Positions 9,107 through 17,009 of a DNA stretch of 64,000 bases are shown here, in pieces. The stretch's first letter is position 1. Each line of letters starts with the position of its first letter. The DNA is taken from assembly GCF_000308615.1 (NCBI RefSeq), contig NZ_BAGB01000041.1:62001-126000 (forward strand), given 5' to 3'. The notes under the pieces are model-generated. The model had not been told where the DNA came from and did no database searches. It saw nothing but the letters and a program-made list of their open reading frames with translations. The position numbers and the translations under genes were made by a program. Source of the DNA: Nocardia jiangxiensis NBRC 101359 (lineage in GTDB: Bacteria; Actinomycetota; Actinomycetes; Mycobacteriales; Mycobacteriaceae).

Positions 9107-10399
9107 GTGGCTGCACCACGTATCACCGAGGTCCGCCTGACACCGATCCTGATATCCGACGCCCCGCTGCTCAATGTCGCGGGCGTACACCAGCCGTACG
9201 CGCCTCGATTGGTGGTCGAACTGATCACCGAAACCGGAACGGCCGGGTTCGGCGAAACCTACGGCGACTCCGCATATCTCGAACTCGCCGAGAAACTCGC
9301 ACCACGGCTCGTCGGCATGCCGGTCGATGCGGTCAACGCGATCTGCCGGGTCGGCAAGGATCCCGGCGGGCTCCGGGTCATCGACCCCAACCCCGATGCC
9401 AGCGGGTATCGCGGCCTGCTGACCACCGAAAAGCAGCGGCTGAGCGTGATTTCCGCCTTCGAGGGCGCGGCTCTGGACGCGTTCGGCAAGCACCTCGGCG
9501 TCCCGGTATACGACCTGCTCGGCGGTAAGGTCCGCGACCGCGTGGAATACAGCGGCTACCTGTTTTACAAGTGGGGCCAACACCCAGCAAGCTCCCCGAA
9601 CGCGCCGCACGACAGCTGGGGCGAGGCGATCGATCCCGACGGAGTGGTCGCGCTCGCCCGGAAGTTCCACGACTACGGCGGTTTCCGGTCCTTCAAGCTC
9701 AAGGGCGGCGCATTCCCGGCCGAGGAGGAGGTCGGGGCGATCAAGGCCCTGCGGGGCGCATTCCCGGACCATCCGCTGCGCCTGGACCCGAATGGGGCGT
9801 GGTCACTGGAGACCTCGTTGCGGGTCGCTCGGGAATTGACAGGGGTGGTGGAATACCTCGAGGATCCGACCTTCCGTCTCGACGATATGGCCGAGGTGCA
9901 CCGACAGACCGGAATGACGTTGGCCACCAACATGATCGTGACCGCGACCCATGAGATCAAACCCGCATTCGACGCCGATGCGGTGCAGGTGGTCCTGTCC
10001 GATCACCACTTCTGGGGCGGCCTGCTCGCCACCCGCGACCTGGCCGCCATCTGCGCCGCCTACGGCAAGGGTATATCGATGCATTCGAACACCCACCTCG
10101 GTATCTCACTGGCCACGATGACACACGTCGCCGCCACCGTTCCCGAGCTCCGGTACGCCTGTGACACTCACTACCCGTGGCAGGCCCGCGAGGACATCCT
10201 CACCGAGCCGATCACGTTCGCCGATGGGTGCGTAGAGCTGTCGGGCAAACCCGGACTCGGCGTGGAAGTGGACACCGATGCCGTCGCACGGCTGCACGAG
10301 CGGTACGTGAAGATGCCCCACATGCGCAACCGCGACGACATCGCCGCGATGCGCGCGGTACATCCGGACTATCGACGTCCGACCATGCCCAAATACTGA
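9107..10399 (+). CDS. gudD: D-glucarate dehydratase (enolase superfamily)
   Basis: This 430-residue enzyme removes water from D-glucarate (and usually L-idarate) to give 5-dehydro-4-deoxyglucarate. The family Lys-x-Lys is FKLKGG (K197, K199), the metal ligands start with LRLDPNGAW (D227) and continue at EDPTFR, and the opposite base is the histidine in the MHSNTHLGIS segment. The C-terminal CDTHYPWQ is also typical of glucarate dehydratases. A GTG start with GAGGAGG upstream lies ten bases after the dehydrogenase stop. It is the last gene of the RraA-NTF2-dehydrogenase operon and ends tail to tail with the iclR-type gene. Confidence 0.93.
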   Translation: MAAPRITEVRLTPILISDAPLLNVAGVHQPYAPRLVVELITETGTAGFGETYGDSAYLELAEKLAPRLVGMPVDAVNAICRVGKDPGGLRVIDPNPDASGYRGLLTTEKQRLSVISAFEGAALDAFGKHLGVPVYDLLGGKVRDRVEYSGYLFYKWGQHPASSPNAPHDSWGEAIDPDGVVALARKFHDYGGFRSFKLKGGAFPAEEEVGAIKALRGAFPDHPLRLDPNGAWSLETSLRVARELTGVVEYLEDPTFRLDDMAEVHRQTGMTLATNMIVTATHEIKPAFDADAVQVVLSDHHFWGGLLATRDLAAICAAYGKGISMHSNTHLGISLATMTHVAATVPELRYACDTHYPWQAREDILTEPITFADGCVELSGKPGLGVEVDTDAVARLHERYVKMPHMRNRDDIAAMRAVHPDYRRPTMPKY

Positions 10400-10429
10400 C
10401 GGCGCGACTCACCCCGCTCGAGCCGAATC

Positions 10430-11215
10430 CTATTGTGCCGCTGCCGAATATCCGAGCTCCGCGGAGAGCTTGGCGGCGGTCTCGGCCACCAGCGGGCCGA
10501 CCTCACCGATGATGCGCTCCATCCGTTCGGCCACACCCGCCACGCTGATCGCCGCGATCGGCGTGCCGGTGTGGTCACGGATGGGCGCCCCGGCGCAACA
10601 ACTGGACTCGTCGAACTCCCGCAGATCCTGCGACCAGCCCCTGGCCCGCGTCGCCTCGATCTCGCGACGAAGTCCAGCGACGGTCGAGGCGTCGACAGGT
10701 GACGCATCGGAGGCCACCAGATCGTCCAGCACCGCATCGACGCGATCCGGCGGCAGCGCCGACAGATACGCGCGGCCCACCGAGGTGCAGTGCAACGGCC
10801 GTGACGTGCCCAGCTCGTCGGAAACGGCGACCGGGCGGGGACCTCGCTCCCGATGGACGAACACCATGTTCAGCCCGTTCGGGACCGCAAGGCTGACGGT
10901 CTCCTGTGTGACATCGCGCAGCGCACGCAGCGCGGGAATAGCGATGTCACGCAGGTCGACCGAGGCGACCGCGGCCGCCGACAAGCGCGCCGCAGCGGGC
11001 CCCAGGCGCAGTAATCCGGTACCGGAATCCGTTGCCAGCCAGTCCTTTTCCTTCAAGCGATCGATGAGCCGGTACGTCGTGCTCCGGCTCAGACCCAGCG
11101 CGTTCGCAAGATCGACGGCACTGCAGGTCCGCACCGCACCGAGATGCTCCAGCATCGCCAACCCTCGATCGAGCGCGCCTGCGGTCTTATCGGGCGCGGT
11201 CATATCGTCGGCCAT
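10430..11215 (-). CDS. IclR-family regulator of aldarate genes
   Basis: This 261-residue protein has an N-terminal winged helix-turn-helix (SAVDLANALGLSRSTTYRLIDRL) and a C-terminal IclR effector domain with the conserved PLHCTSVGRAYL and GAPIRDHTGTPIAAISVAG segments. The start MADDMTAP is taken because GGGAGGG lies seven bases upstream. It is divergent from the MFS/talarate dehydratase operon and tail to tail with glucarate dehydratase. Palindromes in its own promoter and in the 6.2 kb divergent promoter suggest that it controls itself and both operons. The effector is probably an aldarate or a breakdown product (inference). Confidence 0.9.
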   Translation of the reverse strand: MADDMTAPDKTAGALDRGLAMLEHLGAVRTCSAVDLANALGLSRSTTYRLIDRLKEKDWLATDSGTGLLRLGPAAARLSAAAVASVDLRDIAIPALRALRDVTQETVSLAVPNGLNMVFVHRERGPRPVAVSDELGTSRPLHCTSVGRAYLSALPPDRVDAVLDDLVASDASPVDASTVAGLRREIEATRARGWSQDLREFDESSCCAGAPIRDHTGTPIAAISVAGVAERMERIIGEVGPLVAETAAKLSAELGYSAAAQ

Positions 11216-11254
11216 CCTCACCCTCCCACTGCTAACACCACAGAGCCGAACTCT

Positions 11255-11390
11255 GTCCCATTGGCTGAGACTACACCGAACCCGCGCGCCGACCCGACGA
11301 GCGAACCCGCAGACCGATGAGATCCACGCAGAACCCCTTGCTCTATGACGGGCATCACTGTACCGTAAGGAAGTCCTACTGAGTGGGACT
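11255..11390. promoter_or_regulatory. Putative IclR operators, divergent iclR/MFS promoter
   Basis: GTCCCATTGGCTGAGAC at 11255-11271 and AGTCCTACTGAGTGGGACT at 11372-11390 are related imperfect palindromes. The latter pairs AGTCC with GGACT and extends into ACT/AGT. Similar sites lie at 6210-6246. The first sits near the regulator start (autoregulation), the second near the transporter promoter. Confidence 0.6.
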
Positions 11391-11503
11391 GCAACCCATT
11401 AAATAGGAATCCACGCCGCGGGCGCCTACCGAGCGCCGCCGAGCATGCGCCATCACGCAGATCGACGTGTTGATTCTTCGAAACCCGTGAAGGGGTGCCT
11501 CCG

Positions 11504-12895
11504 GTGGCCGCAAAAACGTCACGAGACGGTGAGTCCTCGCTGGTCGCGTCCGCGCTCGACAGCGCCGTCGCCAAGATCTTCCGGCGCATCGTGCCGCTGT
11601 TCGCGATCATGATGATGTGTAATCAGCTCGACCGCAGCAACATCGGGTACGCGCAACATCATCTGGAAACTGACCTCGGCATCGGCGCCGCGGCTTACGG
11701 GCTGGGCGCCGGCCTGTTCTTCGTCGCCTACACGATCTTCGAACTCCCCAGCAATGCGCTCATGCAGCGGATCGGCGCCAAGATCTGGCTCTCGCGGATC
11801 TGCGTGAGCTGGGGCCTGGTCTCGGCGGCGACACTCTTCACCCAGGGACCGATCAGTTTCTACATCCTGCGTTTTCTGCTCGGGGTCGCCGAAGCGGGAT
11901 TCGTGCCGTCGGTGCTGTACTTCCTGACGACCTGGCTGCCCAACTCCCATCGCGGCCGCGCGAACGCCCGCTACGCCGTCGGCGCACTGATCGCCTTCAC
12001 CCTGTCCGGTCCGCTGTCGGGTCCGCTGCTCTCGCTCAACGGGTTTCTCGGTCTCGCGGGGTGGAAGTGGATGTTCCTGGTCGAAGGAATCGCTTCGGTG
12101 GCGATCGGAGTCTTCGCCTACTTCCGGCTGGACTCGAAGATCACCGACGCGGCCTGGTTGACACCCCAGGAACAGAACGCGCTCATCACGACGATCGCGC
12201 GGGAGAACGCCGAGGTCGAGTCGCACTACGGACCCGGCAGGCCGTCCCTGTTGTCGGTGCTGAAGGACCCCCGGATCGCGTTGTTCGTGATCATCTATTT
12301 CGCCACCCAGATGTCGATCTTCGCCAATACCTTCTGGCTGCCGTCCATCGTCCGCAATATCGAGGGGACCAATGACATCACCGTTGGCCTGCTGTCCTCG
12401 CTGCCCTGGATATGCGCCATCGTCGTCATGTTCGCGGTGGCGCGACTGGGAGACCGCACCGGCAAACGCCTCCAGATCCTCATCGGCCTGTTGCTCGTTT
12501 CCGCGGTCGGCTCCTACCTGGCCGGCATCACCACCCCCTGGGTAGCCCTGCTGACGCTGTGCATCGCGGCCACGGGATTCAAATCCATCAGCCCCATCTT
12601 CTGGCCGATCGTGCAGAAGTCGGTCCATCCCATGGCGGTCGGCACCGCCATCGCGGTCATCAACGCACTGGCCAACCTCGGCGGATTCGTGGCGCCCTAT
12701 GGCTTCGGCCTGATCAAGCAGCACACCGGCAGCACCCAGTGGGGCTTGTTCGGATTGGCGCTGGCATCGGTGCTGGCCGCGCTGTGCTGCCTGCTGATCA
12801 GGGAGCGCTCGTCACGCGGCGCCATCGCCGACACTCCCCCACCGACTCCGGCAACCACCGAATCCTCGGGCCCACGCCCCCGAACCACCAACTGA
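11504..12895 (+). CDS. MFS transporter, anion:cation symporter (glucarate/galactarate type)
   Basis: This integral membrane protein of about 463 residues has two six-helix halves split by a cytoplasmic loop near RLDSKITDAAWLTPQEQ. The first helices carry NQLDRSNIGYAQ, a pattern typical of the ACS family (GudP, GarP, phthalate and tartrate permeases). The GTG start after AAGGGG is chosen; another GTG lies three codons upstream. It sits just before the talarate/galactarate dehydratase and opposite the IclR gene. Import of glucarate or galactarate by proton symport is therefore the likely role. The polar C-tail (about 35 residues, Pro/Thr rich) has no recognised function. Confidence 0.87.
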   Translation: MAAKTSRDGESSLVASALDSAVAKIFRRIVPLFAIMMMCNQLDRSNIGYAQHHLETDLGIGAAAYGLGAGLFFVAYTIFELPSNALMQRIGAKIWLSRICVSWGLVSAATLFTQGPISFYILRFLLGVAEAGFVPSVLYFLTTWLPNSHRGRANARYAVGALIAFTLSGPLSGPLLSLNGFLGLAGWKWMFLVEGIASVAIGVFAYFRLDSKITDAAWLTPQEQNALITTIARENAEVESHYGPGRPSLLSVLKDPRIALFVIIYFATQMSIFANTFWLPSIVRNIEGTNDITVGLLSSLPWICAIVVMFAVARLGDRTGKRLQILIGLLLVSAVGSYLAGITTPWVALLTLCIAATGFKSISPIFWPIVQKSVHPMAVGTAIAVINALANLGGFVAPYGFGLIKQHTGSTQWGLFGLALASVLAALCCLLIRERSSRGAIADTPPPTPATTESSGPRPRTTN

Positions 12896-12939
12896 AACTG
12901 AGTGATTCGCCGAAATCCCGGCACGACAAGAGGAGAACA

Positions 12940-14124
12940 ATGACCGCCCAGACGACCACCGTCGAAGCACCCGAACTGGCCAGCCAACGCATCGGCGCGG
13001 CGACCACCGACCGGATCTCACGCGTGCGGATCTCCCTCGCCTACCTCCCGCTAGCCGCACCGATCAGTGACGCGAAGGTCTTCGCCGGCCGGCAGAAGCC
13101 GCTGACCGAGATCGCGTTCCTCTTCGCCGAAATCGCCACCGAGGGCGGGTACGAGGGCATCGGCTTCGGTTACTCCAAACGAGCCGGCGGACCCGGAATG
13201 TACGCGCACGCAAACGAAATCGCTGACAAGTTGATCGGCGAGGATCCCAACGACATCGCCCGGCTGTGGAACAAACTCGTGTGGGCCGGGGCGTCCATGG
13301 GACGCAGTGGCCTCACGACCCAGACCATCGCTGCCTTCGATATCGCCCTGTGGGACCTCAAAGCCAAACGCGCACAATTGCCGCTGGCGAAATTGCTCGG
13401 CGCACATCGCGATTCGGTCCAGGTGTACAACACCTCCGGCGGATACCTGTCGATGGAACTCGGCCAGGTCCTGGACAATATCGACGAATCCCGGGGCAAC
13501 GGCATCGGCGGGATCAAAATCAAGGTCGGTCAGCCCGACACCCGCGCCGACCTGAAACGAGTGGCCAGGGTGCGCGGACACCTCGGCGACGGATTCCCGT
13601 TCATGGTCGACGCGAATCAGCAGTGGAGTCGCACCACCGCGGCCCGCATGGGCCGGGTACTCGAACAGTTCGACCTGACCTGGATCGAGGAGCCGCTCGA
13701 TTGCTACGACGCGGCCGGCCACGCCGCGCTGGCGGCATCGCTGGACACGCCGATCGCCACCGGCGAGATGCTGACCAGCGTGGCCGAGCACTGGAACCTG
13801 ATCAGTGCGCACGCCTCCGACATCGTCCAGCCCGATGCCCCACGAGTCGGCGGCATCACTCCGTTCCTGCGGATCGCCGCCCTCGCCGACCACCACGGAT
13901 TGAGCCTGGCGCCGCACTTCGCCATGGAGATCCACCTCCATCTCGCCGCCGCCTACCCCCAGGAACCATGGCTCGAGCACTTCGAATGGCTCGAACCGAT
14001 GTTCAACGAACGACTCCAGGTGCGCGACGGCCGCATGTTCGTACCGAACCGCCCGGGCCTAGGCTTCAGCCTCAGCGAACAGGCCCTCGCCTGGACCACC
14101 GAGACCCGGAGTTTCACCGGCTGA
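12940..14124 (+). CDS. L-talarate/galactarate dehydratase-like enolase-superfamily enzyme
   Basis: This 394-residue enzyme is in the mandelate racemase subgroup. The base pair of this subgroup is visible as IKIKVGQP (K193, K195) and as the histidine of LAPHFAMEIHLHL (H326). Metal ligands lie in VDANQQW, IEEPLD and TGEMLTS. The run DAPRVGGITPFLRI and the C-terminal LEPMFNERLQVRDGRM closely match the Salmonella L-talarate/galactarate dehydratase as I remember it. It would feed the same 5-dehydro-4-deoxyglucarate pool as the glucarate dehydratase upstream. AGGAG precedes the ATG, 44 bases after the transporter, so the two form one operon. Confidence 0.9.
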   Translation: MTAQTTTVEAPELASQRIGAATTDRISRVRISLAYLPLAAPISDAKVFAGRQKPLTEIAFLFAEIATEGGYEGIGFGYSKRAGGPGMYAHANEIADKLIGEDPNDIARLWNKLVWAGASMGRSGLTTQTIAAFDIALWDLKAKRAQLPLAKLLGAHRDSVQVYNTSGGYLSMELGQVLDNIDESRGNGIGGIKIKVGQPDTRADLKRVARVRGHLGDGFPFMVDANQQWSRTTAARMGRVLEQFDLTWIEEPLDCYDAAGHAALAASLDTPIATGEMLTSVAEHWNLISAHASDIVQPDAPRVGGITPFLRIAALADHHGLSLAPHFAMEIHLHLAAAYPQEPWLEHFEWLEPMFNERLQVRDGRMFVPNRPGLGFSLSEQALAWTTETRSFTG

Positions 14125-14702
14125 CGGTCTTCCGGGTATCACCCGATGCCGAATTAGTGTTCGACCGGTATCAACGCAGAGGTCCGACCTCCGACTCGTC
14201 GAGAGTCACATCCACACGAGTTCGGTTCCCGGGCAGCGCCGCCCACCAGTGCCCAACGCATCCCCGCCACCGCGGTGATCGAAACGATCGAGATCCTGCG
14301 CGTGGGTATGCCCTATCACGCGGGTCGACGCTCGCCGATCACCGGGCGCGCGGACAAGAACGCCGCGGCCGCACCCACGTCCGTCATGGAAGCCTTGTTG
14401 GGAAGGTGACGGATTCCTACGTCCGAACCGGCTGGGGTGAGGCGTTCGGGCACGCCGCGAACGCCGCGACATACACCGCACTCGCAGATCTGGGGGGCCC
14501 GCTGGTCCTGGCCGAACCGGCGAGTCCCGCCACGACCGGCGAGGTGGAATATCCGTTGCACCCCCGCTGCGGTCAACTCCGTTGCCGACGTCGCGATCAG
14601 CCACCCTCGGCACGAGCAGCCGCCGCCAATCCGCATAGACCACTGTCCGCCCTCCTGTCCACACACGCGACCGTCGGGGGTTGCGCTCATCCTGCGCGGC
14701 TG
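14125..14702. other. Spacer with decayed coding sequence
   Basis: No intact gene is visible. The minus strand near 14310-14400 reads like the tail of a short-chain dehydrogenase (NKASMTDVGAAAAFLS), but it is too short and too broken to call. The rest contains no convincing motif. The stretch separates the aldarate regulon from the GntR-controlled cluster. Confidence 0.4.
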
Positions 14703-14720
14703 CAATGATCCGGATAATTG
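14703..14720. promoter_or_regulatory. GntR operator site 1, before enoyl-CoA hydratase
   Basis: CAATGATCCGGATAATTG is a palindrome with arms CAAT/ATTG and ATCCGGAT at the centre. It ends about 45 bases before the hydratase start. The same motif recurs before the gntR-type gene and twice before the acyl-CoA dehydrogenase. Confidence 0.7.
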
Positions 14721-14765
14721 AAACCGAGGCCACGGCGGCCGAGGATCCCGAGGAGAGCAGAACCC

Positions 14766-15638
14766 ATGGAATTCGACGACGAGCTCCGCTACGAGAAGGA
14801 TGGCCCGATCCGGCGGGTCATCCTGAACCGACCCACCAAGCACAACGCCCTGAACGTCTCCATGCAGAAGCAGCTACACGAGGCCATCCGTGCCGTGCGC
14901 TTCGATGAGGAAGCCAGGGTCCTGATCATCCGCGGCGCCGGCGACACCTTCTGCGCGGGCGACGACATCGCCGAGATGCCGATTTTGAACACCCGCAAGC
15001 TCTCGTTCGACTCGGCGACCACGCTTGCCGAACCATCGAGCGACCCCGAGTGGAGCACCTACCTCATCGTCAGCATGTTCCAGGAAACAGCCGCGCTGCT
15101 CGAAAATCTCACCGACGTCGTCACTATCGCCGCCGTCGACGGCGTGTGCATGGGCGGCGGGCTCGAACTGACCCTCTGTTGCGATTTCGTGCTGACCACC
15201 CCCGACGCGCGGTGGGGCATGCCCGAGATCGACATGGGGATCACCCCCGGCTGGGGCGGATGTACCCGCCTGCAGCGGTTCGCCGGGCGCCGCCGCACCA
15301 AGGAGATCAACCTGCTGGGATACGAATTCAGCGGGCGCCAAGCCCTGGAGTGGGACCTCGCCAACCGGGTGGTCGAACGAGAAGAACTCGACACCGAGGT
15401 CAACCGTCTCGCCGAACTCATGCTCCAGAAAAGCAAATACGCCATCCGGCGGTCCAAACACGTTCTCAACCGCGCCGCCGACGGGCCCATGGGCCAGGTC
15501 GCGGCGTTCGAGCTGCCCATCGACCCCGCCGCCGGTCCCATGGACGTCCACGGCATCGACTCCTTCGCCGAAAAGAGCCAGGACCTCGCGACACTCCGGA
15601 ACCAATCCCGCACCTTCTGGGCCGACCAGCGCCTCTAG
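14766..15638 (+). CDS. Enoyl-CoA hydratase/isomerase family protein
   Basis: This 290-residue crotonase-fold protein has the CoA and oxyanion segments GDTFCAGDDIAEM and GVCMGGGLELTLCCD, followed by WGMPEIDMGITPGWGG with the second glutamate. It is slightly longer than a canonical hydratase, with an insertion around TLAEPSSDPEW before the second motif. The start follows GAGGAGAG at good spacing; an earlier ATG would overlap the operator. It stands alone between two copies of the GntR-type palindrome and is probably part of that regulon. The substrate is unknown. Confidence 0.88.
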   Translation: MEFDDELRYEKDGPIRRVILNRPTKHNALNVSMQKQLHEAIRAVRFDEEARVLIIRGAGDTFCAGDDIAEMPILNTRKLSFDSATTLAEPSSDPEWSTYLIVSMFQETAALLENLTDVVTIAAVDGVCMGGGLELTLCCDFVLTTPDARWGMPEIDMGITPGWGGCTRLQRFAGRRRTKEINLLGYEFSGRQALEWDLANRVVEREELDTEVNRLAELMLQKSKYAIRRSKHVLNRAADGPMGQVAAFELPIDPAAGPMDVHGIDSFAEKSQDLATLRNQSRTFWADQRL

Positions 15639-15705
15639 CCAACCGAGCGCCCGCCTCCACCTGGGTCGCGCTTTCATGCCATCGGCGGCGCACGATGGTC
15701 GACCC

Positions 15706-15723
15706 CAATTATCCGTAAAATTG
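15706..15723. promoter_or_regulatory. GntR operator site 2, autoregulatory
   Basis: CAATTATCCGTAAAATTG keeps the outer CAAT/ATTG arms and one half of the ATCCGGAT core. It ends about 50 bases before the regulator start codon, consistent with autoregulation. Confidence 0.6.
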
Positions 15724-15774
15724 CAACGGGAACGACGGGCGCCGTTCCCGTCAGCAGCACAGACAAGGAGACCG

Positions 15775-16533
15775 ATGCGGCCAGCAACCGGAAGCGGTCC
15801 GCCCCGATATCAGCAGATCATGCAGGCTATCTCCGACGAGATCTCCTCCGGCCGGATAGCGGTCGGCGAGCGGCTTCCCACCGAACAGGAGTTCTGCCTG
15901 CAGCACAATGCGGGACGCCACACGATCCGGGAGGCCGTCCGCGGCCTCGTCGATGCCGGCATGGTGGAGCGCCGCCCTCGTGTCGGCACCATCGTGATCT
16001 CGGCCGAACCGATCGCCGGCTACCGGTTGCTGCCCGCATCGTCGGAAGACATCGCCAGCAACGTCAACGCCACATGGATCGTCCGTCCTCGTGGCGAGGT
16101 GGTCGTCGCCGATGAGGTGATGGCGCGACGTTTAGGCTGCCGAGTCGGCGATCGCTGGTTCCGTTTCGCCGGCCCCCGTGTTCTGCGCGACGACCGCAAA
16201 TCGGACCCGGTGTGCTACAGCGAGCAACACGTGCCCGACACTCCGGTCGCCCGCGAGGTCATCGCCACGCCGTCGCTGACCGCTGGCGATGTCGCCGATC
16301 AAACCATCGAACAGGAGATCCGGGCCGATCTGCTGACCGACGAACAGGCACTCGCTCTACACGCCGAACCGGGCTCGGCGGCCCTCGTCATCATCCGCCG
16401 ACACCGGGACACCGAGGGCCACCTCATCGCCATCGGAATTCACACCCACCCCGCCGGCCGCTTCTCCATCAAAACCACGGTTGCTCCAACCACCGGCGGA
16501 AAAACCATCCCGCGCGGCACGACACCCCGCTGA
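15775..16533 (+). CDS. GntR-family regulator with UTRA domain
   Basis: This 252-residue protein has a winged helix near the N terminus (YQQIMQAISDEISSGRIAVG, then LPTEQEFCLQHNAGRHTIREAVRGL). A HutC-type UTRA effector domain follows and ends with the RRHRDTEGHLIAIGIHTHPA strands. AAGGAG lies just upstream of the chosen ATG. Palindromes of one type occur before this gene, before the preceding hydratase and before the following acyl-CoA dehydrogenase operon, so it most likely controls all three. The ligand is presumably an acid or acyl-CoA of the pathway. That is inference from context. Confidence 0.88.
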   Translation: MRPATGSGPPRYQQIMQAISDEISSGRIAVGERLPTEQEFCLQHNAGRHTIREAVRGLVDAGMVERRPRVGTIVISAEPIAGYRLLPASSEDIASNVNATWIVRPRGEVVVADEVMARRLGCRVGDRWFRFAGPRVLRDDRKSDPVCYSEQHVPDTPVAREVIATPSLTAGDVADQTIEQEIRADLLTDEQALALHAEPGSAALVIIRRHRDTEGHLIAIGIHTHPAGRFSIKTTVAPTTGGKTIPRGTTPR

Positions 16534-16570
16534 CAGAAGGTTTGAACGTGGGCTGCGTGGCCGAACCGAG

Positions 16571-16750
16571 CTAACTCGACAGTGCGAGGGATAGTCCGAG
16601 CTCGAAGTGCCTGCGCAGTTCGGCTTTGCCGTGAAAGCACCCACCGGCACGATCCCGCCGGCGCACAACAGTCGCGGCGACGAACTCAACATCGTCCGAG
16701 CAACAGGTCATGATGGCGTCGAGGTCGCGAGCATTCCACGCCGTTACCAC
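16571..16750 (-). pseudogene. SnoaL-like (NTF2 fold) gene fragment
   Basis: About 60 residues on the minus strand read like an NTF2/SnoaL N-terminal part (TAWNARDLDAIMTCCSDDVE, then GKAELRRHFELGLSLALSS). The frame stops there, and the upstream sequence runs into the operator region with no start codon or ribosome site. It looks like a remnant. Confidence 0.5.
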
Positions 16751-16871
16751 GCATCCGCGTAAGCATCGAAATCCATGCCCGCATCGTTGTCCCCCGCTGC
16801 GATAGTCGGCCGTCGCAAGGGGCAGCTGCGTTCGAGCAGTGCCCACCCTTGCGCGGCGCGCAATCGCCATG

Positions 16872-16908
16872 CAATGATCCGGATGATTCGTAATGATCCG
16901 GATCAATG
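16872..16908. promoter_or_regulatory. Tandem GntR operator sites 3 and 4
   Basis: CAATGATCCGGATGATTC and TAATGATCCGGATCAATG lie end to end with one base between them, about 100 bases before the acyl-CoA dehydrogenase start. Tandem palindromes suggest cooperative binding of two dimers and strong control of this operon. Confidence 0.72.
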
Positions 16909-17009
16909 GACGCCGCACCGCCGGGGGGGTAACAACCCGGTGTCGACGACCACAGAGCCGCCGCGGCCGCTCGACAACGCTCTGGGCCGACCAAAGGATC
17001 TGAAACACC

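Noticed and set aside
14310..14400. SDR pseudogene on the minus strand
   Set aside because: Only about 16 residues (NKASMTDVGAAAAFLS) fit; too short to call, so kept as spacer.
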